Source: Paenibacillus camerounensis (GTDB taxonomy: Bacteria > Bacillota > Bacilli > Paenibacillales > Paenibacillaceae). Taken from it: a stretch of DNA of 64,000 nucleotides. The DNA lies in contig NZ_CCDG010000070.1 of the NCBI RefSeq assembly GCF_000723885.1, positions 16,447-80,446 on the forward strand, in the 5' to 3' direction. This document shows positions 1 to 9,276 of this stretch, one piece after another; the first letter of the stretch is position 1, and every line of letters starts with the position of its first letter. Position numbers and translations under genes: made by a program. Under the pieces are notes generated by a model. It saw only the letters and a list, made by a program, of their open reading frames with translations, did no database searches and was not told the origin of the DNA.

Positions 1-14
1 TTGTATATGACCTA

Positions 15-42
15 CAAAAGCACCCCGCAGGGTGCTCTTTTT
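15..42. terminator. Rho-independent terminator downstream of the aldo/keto reductase
   Basis: A 7-bp stem AGCACCC/GGGTGCT with a CGCA loop (19-36) has A residues on one side and a T run on the other, so it can act on both strands. It sits about 20 bases past the stop of the minus-strand reductase gene. Confidence 0.75.
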
Positions 43-59
43 TCTGTTATGAAGCTGAT

Positions 60-902
60 TTACATCTCTTCGTACTCGGCCGGGTTCTGCTCCCAGAGCC
101 GCCCGTCCGGTTTGCTCATGCCTGAGATGATGCTCATCTCAGGCTCTGACAGCTCAAAATCAAAAATCTCAAGGTTCTCCTTCTGATGCTCTGCCGAGCC
201 GGTCCGCGGGATCGGAACCGCACCCAGCTGGATATGCCAGCGCAGAATCGCCTGGGTTGGTGTTTTGCCATGGGCAGCCGCAATGGCTGCAATCTGTTCA
301 TTCTTCAGCATGCTGTGGCCGCGTCCAAGCGGGCTCCAGGACTCCGTTATTATACCGTGCCCGGCATCCTTTGCACGCTGCAGCTCCTGATTGAACAGCG
401 GATGCAGCTCCACCTGATTGATGCTCGGCGCTACGCCGGTTTCTTTTATAATACGCTCGTTATGCTCCGGCAGGAAATTGCAGACCCCGATCGAACGGAC
501 ATGCCCGCGCTTCTTCGCCTCGATCATCGCCTGCCAGGCCTCCACATACTTATCCGTCTTCGGATTAGGCCAGTGGATCAGGTACAGATCGTAATAATCC
601 AGGCCTGCTCTATATAAGGATTCCTCAATCGTCTCAAGTGCCTCCTTATAGGCATGGTGCCGTCCCGGAAGCTTCGAAGTAATCCGCAGCTCTTCTCTCT
701 GCAATCCGCTCTTACGGACAGCTTGTCCGACCGCCCCTTCATTCTCATAATTAAATGCCGAGTCAATCAGCCGGTAACCGGCCTCAATGGCTCCGGTCAT
801 TGCCTTCACTCCATCTGCGCCTTTCAGAAAGGCCGTACCAAAGCCTATAGCGGGTATTTTCAGACCGTCATTCAAAACCTTTTCGGGAATATGCTGGTTC
901 AC
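60..902 (-). CDS. Aldo/keto reductase family oxidoreductase
   Basis: A 280-residue NAD(P)H-dependent carbonyl reductase of the aldo/keto reductase superfamily, a cytosolic TIM barrel. The catalytic tetrad is visible: Asp47 (LIDSAFNYENE), Tyr52, Lys77 (ITSKLP) and His110 (LIHWP). Length is normal for bacterial AKR5-type enzymes (about 275-285). The start is GTG, chosen because AAGGAGG lies 9 bases upstream. The gene stands alone between two terminators, with the large SLH gene upstream on the same strand. Physiological substrate cannot be read from sequence; related Bacillus enzymes reduce glyoxal, methylglyoxal and other aldehydes. Family assignment is firm, substrate is unknown. Confidence 0.92.
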   Translation of the reverse strand: MNQHIPEKVLNDGLKIPAIGFGTAFLKGADGVKAMTGAIEAGYRLIDSAFNYENEGAVGQAVRKSGLQREELRITSKLPGRHHAYKEALETIEESLYRAGLDYYDLYLIHWPNPKTDKYVEAWQAMIEAKKRGHVRSIGVCNFLPEHNERIIKETGVAPSINQVELHPLFNQELQRAKDAGHGIITESWSPLGRGHSMLKNEQIAAIAAAHGKTPTQAILRWHIQLGAVPIPRTGSAEHQKENLEIFDFELSEPEMSIISGMSKPDGRLWEQNPAEYEEM

Positions 903-1022
903 TTTGTATTACCTCCTTGGCTGGACTGGTTTAACTATAGCAGCGAAATGTTGTACACCTTTTTACTATACCCTTCTTTTACCCTCTCACCCGAAAAAAA
1001 CACTTAGCCAGGCCGGAATACA

Positions 1023-1050
1023 GAAAAAGAGCACCCCTAAAGGTACTCTT
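1023..1050 (-). terminator. Terminator of the SLH surface protein gene
   Basis: AGAGTACC/GGTGCTCT stem (1028-1049, read on the minus strand) followed by TTTTTC, 57 bases past the stop codon of the SLH gene. Confidence 0.7.
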
Positions 1051-1105
1051 TAACCGCTTCATGCCTCAGATGCTGTAACTGCTATCAACATCCTCGGCTT
1101 GTTCA

Positions 1106-4100
1106 TTATTCGTTGGTGAGCTTCAGTACCTTCATCAGCTGATACAGCAGGACTGCACTCTCCTGACGCTCTGTTTTCTTGCCTGTCTGGAACTGGAACG
1201 GGCTGTCCGCCTGCAGTATTCCGCTGTCCTGTGCGAGCACATAGTATGGCTTCACCCATTCAGGCAGATTAGCAGGATACGCTGCTTGAGCAGCTTTTCC
1301 CTTAACGCTTGTTCCGCTATATTGTAAAGCATTGACCAGCATAACAACCATCTCCTGATGGCTGATTTCCTGATTTGGACGGAATGTACCGTCCGTGAAG
1401 CCGTTAATCAGTCCTGCATCAACAGCAGCATTTACTTGCACAGCATACCAGGCGCCGGACTGGACGTCCTTGAAGCTTTTGGATGCCTGCTGCTTCGGCA
1501 GAATACCCAAAGCGCGGTTAAGCATTGCGGCAAATTCAGCACGTGTGACAACTGCCTCCGCCTTGAAGCTGCCATCTCCGTAGCCGTTAATCACATTGCG
1601 GTTCGCCAGAGCCAAAATACTGTTTTTATAAGGACTGCTGCTGCTTAAATCTTTAAATTGCACCTGATTCTGAACAACAGTATATACAGAGTTCCCTTTG
1701 CGCTTCATGGTTACCTGCAGAACCCCATCCTTCCATTCCCACGTGGTAGGCACCGGAACAAAGGCCTGTGTGACCGGATCATAGGTTAATCCGCTGTAAA
1801 CAGCATTTGTATCCTGGGCAACCTTAAAGCTGATACCATGGCTTACATAAGCGGAGAATGCGGACAGGATCTGATCCGTACCGCTGCCTGTCAGCTTAAC
1901 CTCGTAGTCCACGGGGTTACCCAGCACTACAGCGGAAGATCCCTTTAACTGGTTATCCAGCTTAACCTTATAATCATTTGCCGCCTGGGCAATTGTGATT
2001 ACAATCTCTCCTTCTGTCTTACTACTGGAAGACAAAGAATTGACCGGCAGCTGAAGCTTGCCTGACGCAGATTCCAGGATCAGCACAGCATCTTTTGCAC
2101 TGCTATTAATACTATCCAGCACACTTGAACCAATCCGGAACTGGGCATGCTGCGTTACTGCGGTTTCATCAGCCTTGACAGTAATGACCGGATTCTTTTT
2201 GAATTCAGCATCAGTCAGAATCTTTGAAATATAAGCAGAAGAGATTTCCGTCAGTGAAGAACGGGTGCCGTCTGTATTCTCTTGCATTGTAGTCACGAGC
2301 TTGGCATCTACCGCAGGCGCAGCGCCAGAACCGCCGGTTGCACCGACATTTCCGGGGCCGCCCACGTTTCCAGGGCCCCCTACGTTTCCAGGGCCGCCGC
2401 CGTTTCCGGGTACGGTTCCTGCTCTGTCGTCAATAATAGCCGGCACAGTAACCAGAGTACCCATACTCTCAAATCTATTAACGGTCTGACGGGTAATTAC
2501 AATCTTATCTCCAGGATTGCCGATATTTCCAACAGGAACGGTAATAGTTGAACTATTTGGAGCAACGATTCCATAACCATAGTAACGGTACTGCTTTTCA
2601 TCGTACACACGGATAATATCTCCCGGCATCAGGTTATTCACGACAACCTTATCCGATTGAATCCAGTATTTATACACACTGATGGACGATGCCGCAATAT
2701 CCGGCGTTACTTTTTCCAGAAATGCCGCCTTACTGTAGAACGGGGAAACAAAGCTGTCATTCTCCGTAAAAACACCGATTCCCAGCGCTTCATCAGGTAC
2801 GGCTATATCGAGGGTAAGGCTATAATTTTTCTGTCCGCTGCTTACTACGGCTAAAGCTTCTCCTATGGGGCCTTCCGCATCAACAAAGTACAAAGAATAT
2901 CGTGCGCCAGGCAGTTCTTCTGCTCCTGCAGTCCACTTCACTGTGCCTTTAAATACATTAATTGCCGGATCACTGTCTGTCAGCACTATATCTGACGGGA
3001 GATAGCCGGGTGCATCATAGAACGGTACGAGGAGATACATATCCAGCACACGTTCGCTAACAAAAAGACCGTCGCCTTTAAGAACCGGGAACACCCCTAA
3101 GCCTACTGTCCCTTTAGGCACATCACTGAAAGATATATCGTAGATAAATAATGAATCGGTTGATAATTCTCTCTCTTTAAGCGCCCAAGATGATTGAAGT
3201 TTTTTTCCAGTGCTGTCTACAAAATAAATCGAATACGCTAGAATATCTTCATCGCTGGCAGCCGGTTTGAAGGACAAGAATCCGCCAATCCGTCCGGCAG
3301 CCATATCATCATCTACAAACTCTCCATTCGAGGGCATCAGTGAAGCACTTCTTACATTCTGCATTTCTTCAAGACTGTCATACTTATATAATTTACTGTC
3401 TGTAGATAAGAAAATAGCCTGGTCATTCCCTACATAAGCTTTGTTGATAGTCATAAACAAATCATATGTTTGTGAAAAACTGTCTCTGTCGTAAACTTTA
3501 GTTTTGCTGAATACCAGGCTACCGCGCGCATAAATAATATCATCCTGATAAGTTCCATAAATAATAGAAGGTTTATCCAGGTCATATCTGGAGTATCCGT
3601 AATAAAAACTGTTACCATCCATCAGCAACGGATAATATGAACCGAACTGTCCATAGCTTTCAAGCAAATCAAAACTCTGGCTGTTGAACTTTTCGAAGCC
3701 CATAAAACCCATTCTATAGATAATTTCCCGATCCGGATCGAACGCAAAGCTGCTATACGTGGAACTAATATTGGTCTCAACTTCGTATACAGCATCCGAG
3801 ACAGAGGTGTATACTGCTGAAGTAACACTTATACCGGGACTGAATGAACTTCCGCTATAAATAATCCGGTTATTATAATCAGGGAATACATTTATCGGAT
3901 AATGTCTGGTCGTAACCTTGGCAATATCCGTTTCCTGCGGAATACCGTCGTGCAGATTGACAACATTAATATGATTTTCGCCTTCGAAGATTACATAGAG
4001 CTTGTTATCAAATAATTTGATTTGTCTCGGTTTGGAGCCGATGAACATTTTCTTTAACACACTCAGGTCCGCTTTGCTGATAACAGCCAGCTCATTGGTT

Positions 4101-5185
4101 TCTGCAAGAATGGCATAAATATAAGCCGAGCTGTCGTTCGTAATCCAGTCTGTAATGGCATAATCACTCTTAAGTAAATTAGCACCTGTTGTAAAAAGGG
4201 CTGACTTTTTAGGAGGGATCGAAAGATCTACTCTGGTAATTATTTTGTCCTCATAATAACTATTCGCTGTTCCGACAAGATAAGCTCGGCCTTTGGAATC
4301 AAGCAAGGCAAACTTAGGTTCATTGGCAAACGGAAGCAGTTGCGTGTAAGAATGCTTATCGTAAATCCCCTGAATTGTAACAACGTAGGAGTCTGTTATA
4401 TACAAAACAACCGATTCAAGATGATCGTAACTATTGGCTGACCTCGGATAGCTTCCAGTGGCTTCAAGAACATTATGTTTATTAAATTGATGTCCGCCAA
4501 AATAAACCGATTGTTCATCTAAAAAAATATGCTTAAGCGCTAACGAGGGCCCGCCTATTTCCATATTGTCATAAGCATCCTGACTAAGGATAGCTCCTGT
4601 CTCTGCGTCCATAGCTGTTAATCCGCCATATGAGGAAATCCGGCCCGCGTATAGCACATTCGCGGACTCATCAATGGCCAGAGCCTCCGCATAATAAGAG
4701 AATTCACTGGTTAATATAGCAGATTTCCCGCTAGCCTTGTCATACTTATAAATCCCATTATCAGTGTCATAATACAGGTATTTAGAGCTGGCAGCGACTG
4801 AACTGGGAATCCCGGTTGTAATAATAGTACCCGTAACCTGTTGAGCAGAAAGGTCTACTGTCTTAATCATAGTCGCTCCGGAAAGGGCAATCTGTAAAAA
4901 TTGTCCGTCCTTGGCCAGATACGAAGGCCTTGATCCTACATTTAACGTCTTCTCAATTTTAAAATCACTGAGCCGGATAAAATAGAGATTATTCTCACTG
5001 CTTGAGACGGCGTAGATATAGCCTGCCTCTTCATCCATAATCCAGTCCGTTAAGTCAGCGGGGAGTGAGAGCTCCACAGAGGATGCTGTTGGCTCTGCAC
5101 TGGCTTGAGGCATAATCACCCCGAGCAGATTAAATACCAAAAGCACTAACAGAAATATTACTAGACATTTTTTCCCCGTTTTCAT
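1106..5185 (-). CDS. Large secreted surface protein: propeller-like N-terminal region plus three SLH domains
   Basis: A 1359-residue exported protein. Residues 1-31 are a signal peptide (MKTGKK, hydrophobic core, ASAEP). Residues about 35-640 carry repeated 'yIY...DL...' units of the kind seen in beta-propellers (for example DWIMDEEAGYIYAVSSSEN early and DWITNDSSAYIYAILAETN later), which suggests one or two propellers. Beta-sandwich repeats follow, then a Gly-rich hinge with three GGPGNV copies (about 925-955), a mixed domain common in Paenibacillus SLH proteins, and three SLH domains (about 1177-1226, 1237-1290, 1300-1356) with the INGYGDGSF / INGFTDGTF signatures. The SLH module anchors proteins to pyruvylated wall polymer. 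AAGGAGCTC precedes the ATG. Ligand and role are unknown; it could be a sensor, adhesin or carbohydrate-binding scaffold. It lies next to secreted pectin lyases, which favours a wall-surface nutrient role by context only. Confidence 0.85.
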   Translation of the reverse strand: MKTGKKCLVIFLLVLLVFNLLGVIMPQASAEPTASSVELSLPADLTDWIMDEEAGYIYAVSSSENNLYFIRLSDFKIEKTLNVGSRPSYLAKDGQFLQIALSGATMIKTVDLSAQQVTGTIITTGIPSSVAASSKYLYYDTDNGIYKYDKASGKSAILTSEFSYYAEALAIDESANVLYAGRISSYGGLTAMDAETGAILSQDAYDNMEIGGPSLALKHIFLDEQSVYFGGHQFNKHNVLEATGSYPRSANSYDHLESVVLYITDSYVVTIQGIYDKHSYTQLLPFANEPKFALLDSKGRAYLVGTANSYYEDKIITRVDLSIPPKKSALFTTGANLLKSDYAITDWITNDSSAYIYAILAETNELAVISKADLSVLKKMFIGSKPRQIKLFDNKLYVIFEGENHINVVNLHDGIPQETDIAKVTTRHYPINVFPDYNNRIIYSGSSFSPGISVTSAVYTSVSDAVYEVETNISSTYSSFAFDPDREIIYRMGFMGFEKFNSQSFDLLESYGQFGSYYPLLMDGNSFYYGYSRYDLDKPSIIYGTYQDDIIYARGSLVFSKTKVYDRDSFSQTYDLFMTINKAYVGNDQAIFLSTDSKLYKYDSLEEMQNVRSASLMPSNGEFVDDDMAAGRIGGFLSFKPAASDEDILAYSIYFVDSTGKKLQSSWALKERELSTDSLFIYDISFSDVPKGTVGLGVFPVLKGDGLFVSERVLDMYLLVPFYDAPGYLPSDIVLTDSDPAINVFKGTVKWTAGAEELPGARYSLYFVDAEGPIGEALAVVSSGQKNYSLTLDIAVPDEALGIGVFTENDSFVSPFYSKAAFLEKVTPDIAASSISVYKYWIQSDKVVVNNLMPGDIIRVYDEKQYRYYGYGIVAPNSSTITVPVGNIGNPGDKIVITRQTVNRFESMGTLVTVPAIIDDRAGTVPGNGGGPGNVGGPGNVGGPGNVGATGGSGAAPAVDAKLVTTMQENTDGTRSSLTEISSAYISKILTDAEFKKNPVITVKADETAVTQHAQFRIGSSVLDSINSSAKDAVLILESASGKLQLPVNSLSSSSKTEGEIVITIAQAANDYKVKLDNQLKGSSAVVLGNPVDYEVKLTGSGTDQILSAFSAYVSHGISFKVAQDTNAVYSGLTYDPVTQAFVPVPTTWEWKDGVLQVTMKRKGNSVYTVVQNQVQFKDLSSSSPYKNSILALANRNVINGYGDGSFKAEAVVTRAEFAAMLNRALGILPKQQASKSFKDVQSGAWYAVQVNAAVDAGLINGFTDGTFRPNQEISHQEMVVMLVNALQYSGTSVKGKAAQAAYPANLPEWVKPYYVLAQDSGILQADSPFQFQTGKKTERQESAVLLYQLMKVLKLTNE

Positions 5186-5320
5186 AAATCGAGCTCCTTA
5201 TTGTTGGTTTTTACCAGATTTCATCATACTATGCAGTGGAAATTATTTCTATTAAACTTTAGGAGATTAGGCCCAATTATGATCAAATATGAACAAACAA
5301 CAAGTACATAGACAAATATT

Positions 5321-5359
5321 AAAAAGGCAGGGGAGAGGAAGCACGGCACCCTGCCTTTT
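5321..5359. terminator. Stem-loop between the SLH gene and the pectate lyase gene
   Basis: AAAAAGGCAGGG pairs with CCCTGCCTTTT across a 16-base loop. It lies in the SLH gene's upstream region and a second terminator is closer to the pectate lyase gene, so this one is probably a backup terminator for that gene. Confidence 0.55.
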
Positions 5360-5420
5360 AGTCTATTTTTATAGCATCGCAATATAGATTCCGCAATAGA
5401 AATCGCAGCCGCACCATCAG

Positions 5421-5445
5421 AAAAAAGCGGCCCCGAAAGGCCGCT
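5421..5445 (-). terminator. Terminator of the pectate lyase gene
   Basis: AGCGGCC/GGCCGCT stem with six T residues following on the minus strand, just past the lyase stop codon at 5454. Confidence 0.8.
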
Positions 5446-5453
5446 CTCCCACC

Positions 5454-7556
5454 CTACTCCAGCTTCATATAATACAAATTCGCCGTACTATCCTTGGTAA
5501 TCGTATGTGCCCCCGCCGCAAGCGGAATCGTTGCAATCCGGTTGGTGATCGGATAGCTTGTTCCGTCTACTTTAATCTGCGTTCCTTCGTCGTTGAACAC
5601 CAGGGTTAGAGTCGAAGCTTTAGCTGCTGTGAACTGGATGCTGGTTGAGCTCTCGATTTTCAGACATTGGGTCAGGGTCAGGCCATTGTAAACAACCGTC
5701 CCCTTGCTGGTAGAGAGATTACCCTGAATAGTATAGAAGCTGCTCGTTTTTCCGGATGCCGTAAAGTTATGGACAGACGCTCCCGCAGCCGGGGTGGCTG
5801 TCGGAACCGGACTTGAAGTCGGCGCTGGTGTCGCTGTTGGTGCAGGTGTTGCTGTCGGTGTCGGAGTGGTACCGGAATTGCCACCGACAGAGACAAGCTG
5901 AGTAGCATAACCCCGGATTGCCGACATCAGTGCGGCATTGAGCGCATACGAAGGATCATCCACTGCATTGTTAAAGGTCCAGCTAAAGTCACCGCCGCCC
6001 AGTCGCCCGGCTTTTGCTCTTACATTCTGCTCAACCGCACTTACGCTGTCAACCGCTGAGGCACTCACTCCCGTATTCACGGACGTATCAAAGTTGTTGT
6101 AGGCTGTTCCGCCTTTTAAAGCTTTGAACGAGCTTGGGACACTCTCACTTCTTGAGGATGCCAGATAAGCATCAAAGGAGGTTGCATTAGCCGCAGCAGT
6201 CCCTGTACCGGAGTTGGCATAGATCAGGCTGGCTGCACCCGTTACCTGATTGTTATACGCCTTGATCATTCCGCCGTTTTCGCCGGAGAAGGTACCTTCT
6301 CCAAGGGCATCCGTGCCCTGAAGGGAGATCATCATCGGATATTTGGCATTGCGGAAGACGTTGGATTCAACAAAGGCGGAGCCTCCGGTGGTAACACCTA
6401 CTCCATATTTGGAGATTCCGTCAAAATAGTTGTTATAAATATGAACAGACGCTACGCGGATCCGCGGATGGCGGGAATCCGAGTGATCGAACCAGTTATG
6501 ATGGAAGGTAGCATAGAATTCCGACGGTTCAGTCAGACCGACCAGTGAAGATTTTCCCGAATCCCAATAATGATTGTAGGAAATGGTGATATAGGAAGAA
6601 CCGTTCTTGAGGTCGGTCGAGCCGTCACCTTTAGCCTGATCCGCATCCCCGCCTGCCGCTCCGTAGAAAATATCATTATTATGCACCCACACATTTGCAT
6701 TTCCGGTATCCATCGATACGCCGTCGTCAGGGAACAGCATCAGCCCCAGGTTTCTTACTTCTACATTGCCTACATAACGGAGGAGCAGCCCCCAGCCGTA
6801 TGCATAAGCATCCTTGCCGATTCCTTCGATGGTTATATTCATTTCCGAATAATTATTTTTGCCTTTGACCTGCAGATAACCGCTGCTGTTCAGCTGTCCG
6901 CTCAGATCCGAAGCCGTTACCTTCCCGATAAGCCGGATGGCCAGCGGAGTTGTATCATAACCCTTTTGCCGCAAATTCAAAATCTCACCCAGACCAACGC
7001 CGGTCTGCACCGTACCAGAGCTGCTCGTTTTGACAGGAAGGGTTACTGTTTGAGCGGTCTGCGAGGTAATATAAAGAACCTCCGCGCCAGTTCTCAGCGT
7101 TCCGCTCGCGTTATAAGCGCCGGAGCCTGTACCAAAGGGAGAGCTTGGTGAAAAGGCAAACCCTGACCGGTCATGCGCCGTTACATTCAGCGTGCCTGTT
7201 ACGCTGTCCGCGGTTCCACCTCCTGACAGTACGGCCACTACCTTCATTACATAGCTTCCGGCGGCCAGCCCGACTGCATCTGCTCTCCAATAAGAGGCGT
7301 ATTTGCGGATTAGCTGATTGTCCAGCTGCTGATACTGCGAGTCCGATGCGCTTGCCTGCTTCACATATACGTTATAACCTGTTGCACCGCTTACCGGCGA
7401 CCACTCTGCATAAGCCGTTTCATTCCAGCCTCCGCTTCCGGTAATCGATAACCCTGCCGCATGTACTGTAGGGTTTGTCCAGTTGCCTGCCACCAAAGAT
7501 AATGCCATTGAAAATAAAAGCAAAATGCCTGTTACCCTTACTATCCTCTTCTTCAA
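5454..7556 (-). CDS. pel: Secreted pectate lyase, polysaccharide lyase family 1, with FnIII-like and C-terminal accessory domains
   Basis: An extracellular endo-type pectate lyase that cleaves polygalacturonate by Ca2+-dependent beta-elimination. After a signal peptide (KKRIVRVTGILLLFSMALSLV...HAAG) comes an FnIII-like module (about 35-125), then the PL1 right-handed beta-helix. The helix contains the Ca-binding stretch DADQAKGDGSTDL and the catalytic Arg/substrate motif DSRHPRIR (about residue 362). A Thr/Pro linker (about 560-590) leads to a roughly 100-residue C-terminal beta domain of unknown ligand. An in-frame ATG at 7571 has its own GGGAGGG inside the first codons; that GGGAGGG sits 6 bases before a TTG at 7556, so TTG is the likelier start and removes an odd five-residue extension. 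A cre-like site lies about 50 bases upstream. The gene is monocistronic, with terminators on its 3' side. Confidence 0.92.
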   Translation of the reverse strand: MKKRIVRVTGILLLFSMALSLVAGNWTNPTVHAAGLSITGSGGWNETAYAEWSPVSGATGYNVYVKQASASDSQYQQLDNQLIRKYASYWRADAVGLAAGSYVMKVVAVLSGGGTADSVTGTLNVTAHDRSGFAFSPSSPFGTGSGAYNASGTLRTGAEVLYITSQTAQTVTLPVKTSSSGTVQTGVGLGEILNLRQKGYDTTPLAIRLIGKVTASDLSGQLNSSGYLQVKGKNNYSEMNITIEGIGKDAYAYGWGLLLRYVGNVEVRNLGLMLFPDDGVSMDTGNANVWVHNNDIFYGAAGGDADQAKGDGSTDLKNGSSYITISYNHYWDSGKSSLVGLTEPSEFYATFHHNWFDHSDSRHPRIRVASVHIYNNYFDGISKYGVGVTTGGSAFVESNVFRNAKYPMMISLQGTDALGEGTFSGENGGMIKAYNNQVTGAASLIYANSGTGTAAANATSFDAYLASSRSESVPSSFKALKGGTAYNNFDTSVNTGVSASAVDSVSAVEQNVRAKAGRLGGGDFSWTFNNAVDDPSYALNAALMSAIRGYATQLVSVGGNSGTTPTPTATPAPTATPAPTSSPVPTATPAAGASVHNFTASGKTSSFYTIQGNLSTSKGTVVYNGLTLTQCLKIESSTSIQFTAAKASTLTLVFNDEGTQIKVDGTSYPITNRIATIPLAAGAHTITKDSTANLYYMKLE

Positions 7557-7605
7557 TTCATTCCCTCCCATAAATTAGGTCCTAAAACACCCTCAGCATA
7601 TCTTC

Positions 7606-7620
7606 ATGTAAGCGGTTACG
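7606..7620 (-). promoter_or_regulatory. cre-like site upstream of the pectate lyase gene
   Basis: ATGTAAGCGGTTACG fits the catabolite-responsive element pattern with the CG centre and near-dyad TGTAA..TTACG. It is 50 bases upstream of the likely TTG start, a typical place for CcpA repression. No experimental support is implied. Confidence 0.6.
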
Positions 7621-7822
7621 AAACAATCATTTACTCATATCGCAAGCTGCAATGCGGAATTCTGGCTTAATGATTATTTGACAGAGGGATGATCGTTTTC
7701 TTCCCTGTTTGCGGACTACGGGCGGGCGGGACCACAGCCAAATAACCCGCAAAGCGGGCCTGTAACCGGATGCTGACCCGTGTGCTTTGCGGGACCCCAG
7801 AACGCATTCATTTTTTATTACC

Positions 7823-7848
7823 AAAAAAAGCAGCCCGTTAAGGCTGCT
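7823..7848 (-). terminator. Terminator of the mechanosensitive channel gene
   Basis: AGCAGCC/GGCTGCT stem with TTTTTTT following on the minus strand, 14 bases past the stop codon. Confidence 0.8.
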
Positions 7849-7861
7849 GTTGGCTCTTTCG

Positions 7862-9115
7862 TCAATAGCTCCGCGAGTATTCCGCTTTCTCATGCAAATG
7901 AACCATATCATGGCCGGTCGGATTCTGGAATACCCGCAGCCCGAAGGTTGGGATAACCGCAAATATATGATCAAAAATATCTGCCTGCACCGACTCATAC
8001 ACACCCCACGTGGTGTCATTGCTGAATGCGTAGATCTCCAGAGGCAGCCCGTTGTCTCCCGGTGCCAGCTGGCGGACAAGCAGTGTCATGTCCTTATGAA
8101 TCTTCGGATGATTCCGGAGATATTCCTGAATATAGGCTCTAAATATACCGATATTCGTAAGCTGCCGTCCGTTCACCTTGCTCTCCGTATTGACCTGATG
8201 CTCGATATTATATTCATTAATCTCACTTATTTTCGCCGTTACATAATCATTTAAATAGTGGATCTTCTGAAATTCCTCAATCATTTCCCTGGTACAAAAG
8301 CACACGCTGCTCGTATCGATATATACACTGCGTTTGATCCGTCTGCCGCCCGATACCTGCATGCCCCTCCAGTTTCTGAAGGAGTCTGAAATAAGCGCGT
8401 AGCTGGGGATCATTGTGATCGTTTTATCGAAGTTCATGACCTTTACAGTGTTCAGGGTAATGTCGATGACCTCACCGTCCGCATTATACTTGGGCATCTC
8501 AATCCAGTCGCCGACCCGCACCATATCATTGGAGGACAGCTGAACACCCGCCACCAGGCCCAGTATGGAATCCTTGAAAATCAGCATCAGCACCGCAGAT
8601 AAAGCCCCCAGCCCGCTTAGAATGATCAACGGATTCTGCCCGATCAGGTTGGAAATTACCACAATGGCGCCAATGATGAACAGAATGATTTTGGCAACCT
8701 GAATGTAGCCCTTAATCGGTCTAATCTTAGAGACATCAAAGGAACGGTAAATATCATCAACCGCATCTAGCAGCGCATTCAGTACGGTGATCGTTACGAT
8801 AATCATATAGGTCATTGCCGCTTTTTCAATCAGGGACTGATATGACGGAAAAATAGAGGCCGAGTAGTAGATAATGAAGGCCGGCGCCAGATGGGACAGC
8901 TTGTGGAACACCTTTTTCTCCAAAATAATGTTATCCCACGTATACCGGTTGTTATGGATGATATGAATAATGACCCGCAGCACAATCTTTTTGACTACAA
9001 AATTAGCCAGTACACAGAGCAGTGCTATAAAAACGGCCATGATTATACCCGAAAGATAATCCAGCATCACCCCGCCTACACCAAACTCCAACAGCTGATT
9101 CTTAATAAACTTCAT
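7862..9115 (-). CDS. MscS-family mechanosensitive ion channel (YbdG/MscM-like)
   Basis: A 417-residue inner-membrane channel of the small-conductance mechanosensitive family, expected to release solutes on hypo-osmotic shock. Several hydrophobic helices fill residues about 15-170 (LSGIIMAVFIALLCVLANFVV, VAKIILFIIGAIVVISNLIG). The pore-lining TM3 equivalent follows (LIILSGLGALSAVLMLIFKDSILGL), then the cytoplasmic beta domain with VGDWIEMP and NFDKTITMIPS. The long soluble C-terminus (about 250-417) and the VGDWIEMPKYNADGEV variant resemble the YbdG subgroup rather than short MscS. AGGAGG is 5 bases before ATG. Upstream is the giant rhamnogalacturonan lyase gene with its own terminator, so this gene is transcribed separately. 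Confidence 0.88.
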   Translation of the reverse strand: MKFIKNQLLEFGVGGVMLDYLSGIIMAVFIALLCVLANFVVKKIVLRVIIHIIHNNRYTWDNIILEKKVFHKLSHLAPAFIIYYSASIFPSYQSLIEKAAMTYMIIVTITVLNALLDAVDDIYRSFDVSKIRPIKGYIQVAKIILFIIGAIVVISNLIGQNPLIILSGLGALSAVLMLIFKDSILGLVAGVQLSSNDMVRVGDWIEMPKYNADGEVIDITLNTVKVMNFDKTITMIPSYALISDSFRNWRGMQVSGGRRIKRSVYIDTSSVCFCTREMIEEFQKIHYLNDYVTAKISEINEYNIEHQVNTESKVNGRQLTNIGIFRAYIQEYLRNHPKIHKDMTLLVRQLAPGDNGLPLEIYAFSNDTTWGVYESVQADIFDHIFAVIPTFGLRVFQNPTGHDMVHLHEKAEYSRSY

Positions 9116-9224
9116 AGCTTCCTCCTGTCTTCACGCACTGGCCTATCATTATAAAGGAGTGCCCGGAGTTACGCAAAAATCGGTCCATTGTATGTATATA
9201 TTCAGCGCAATGCAAAACGATAAG

Positions 9225-9254
9225 TAAAAGCCCCGCGGTATTCACCGCGAGGCT
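9225..9254 (-). terminator. Terminator of the rhamnogalacturonan lyase gene
   Basis: An 11-bp stem AGCCTCGCGGT/ACCGCGGGGCT with a GAAT loop and TTTTACTT after it on the minus strand, 22 bases past the stop codon. Confidence 0.8.
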
Positions 9255-9276
9255 ACGTGTAACAGTCATAGCTGTC

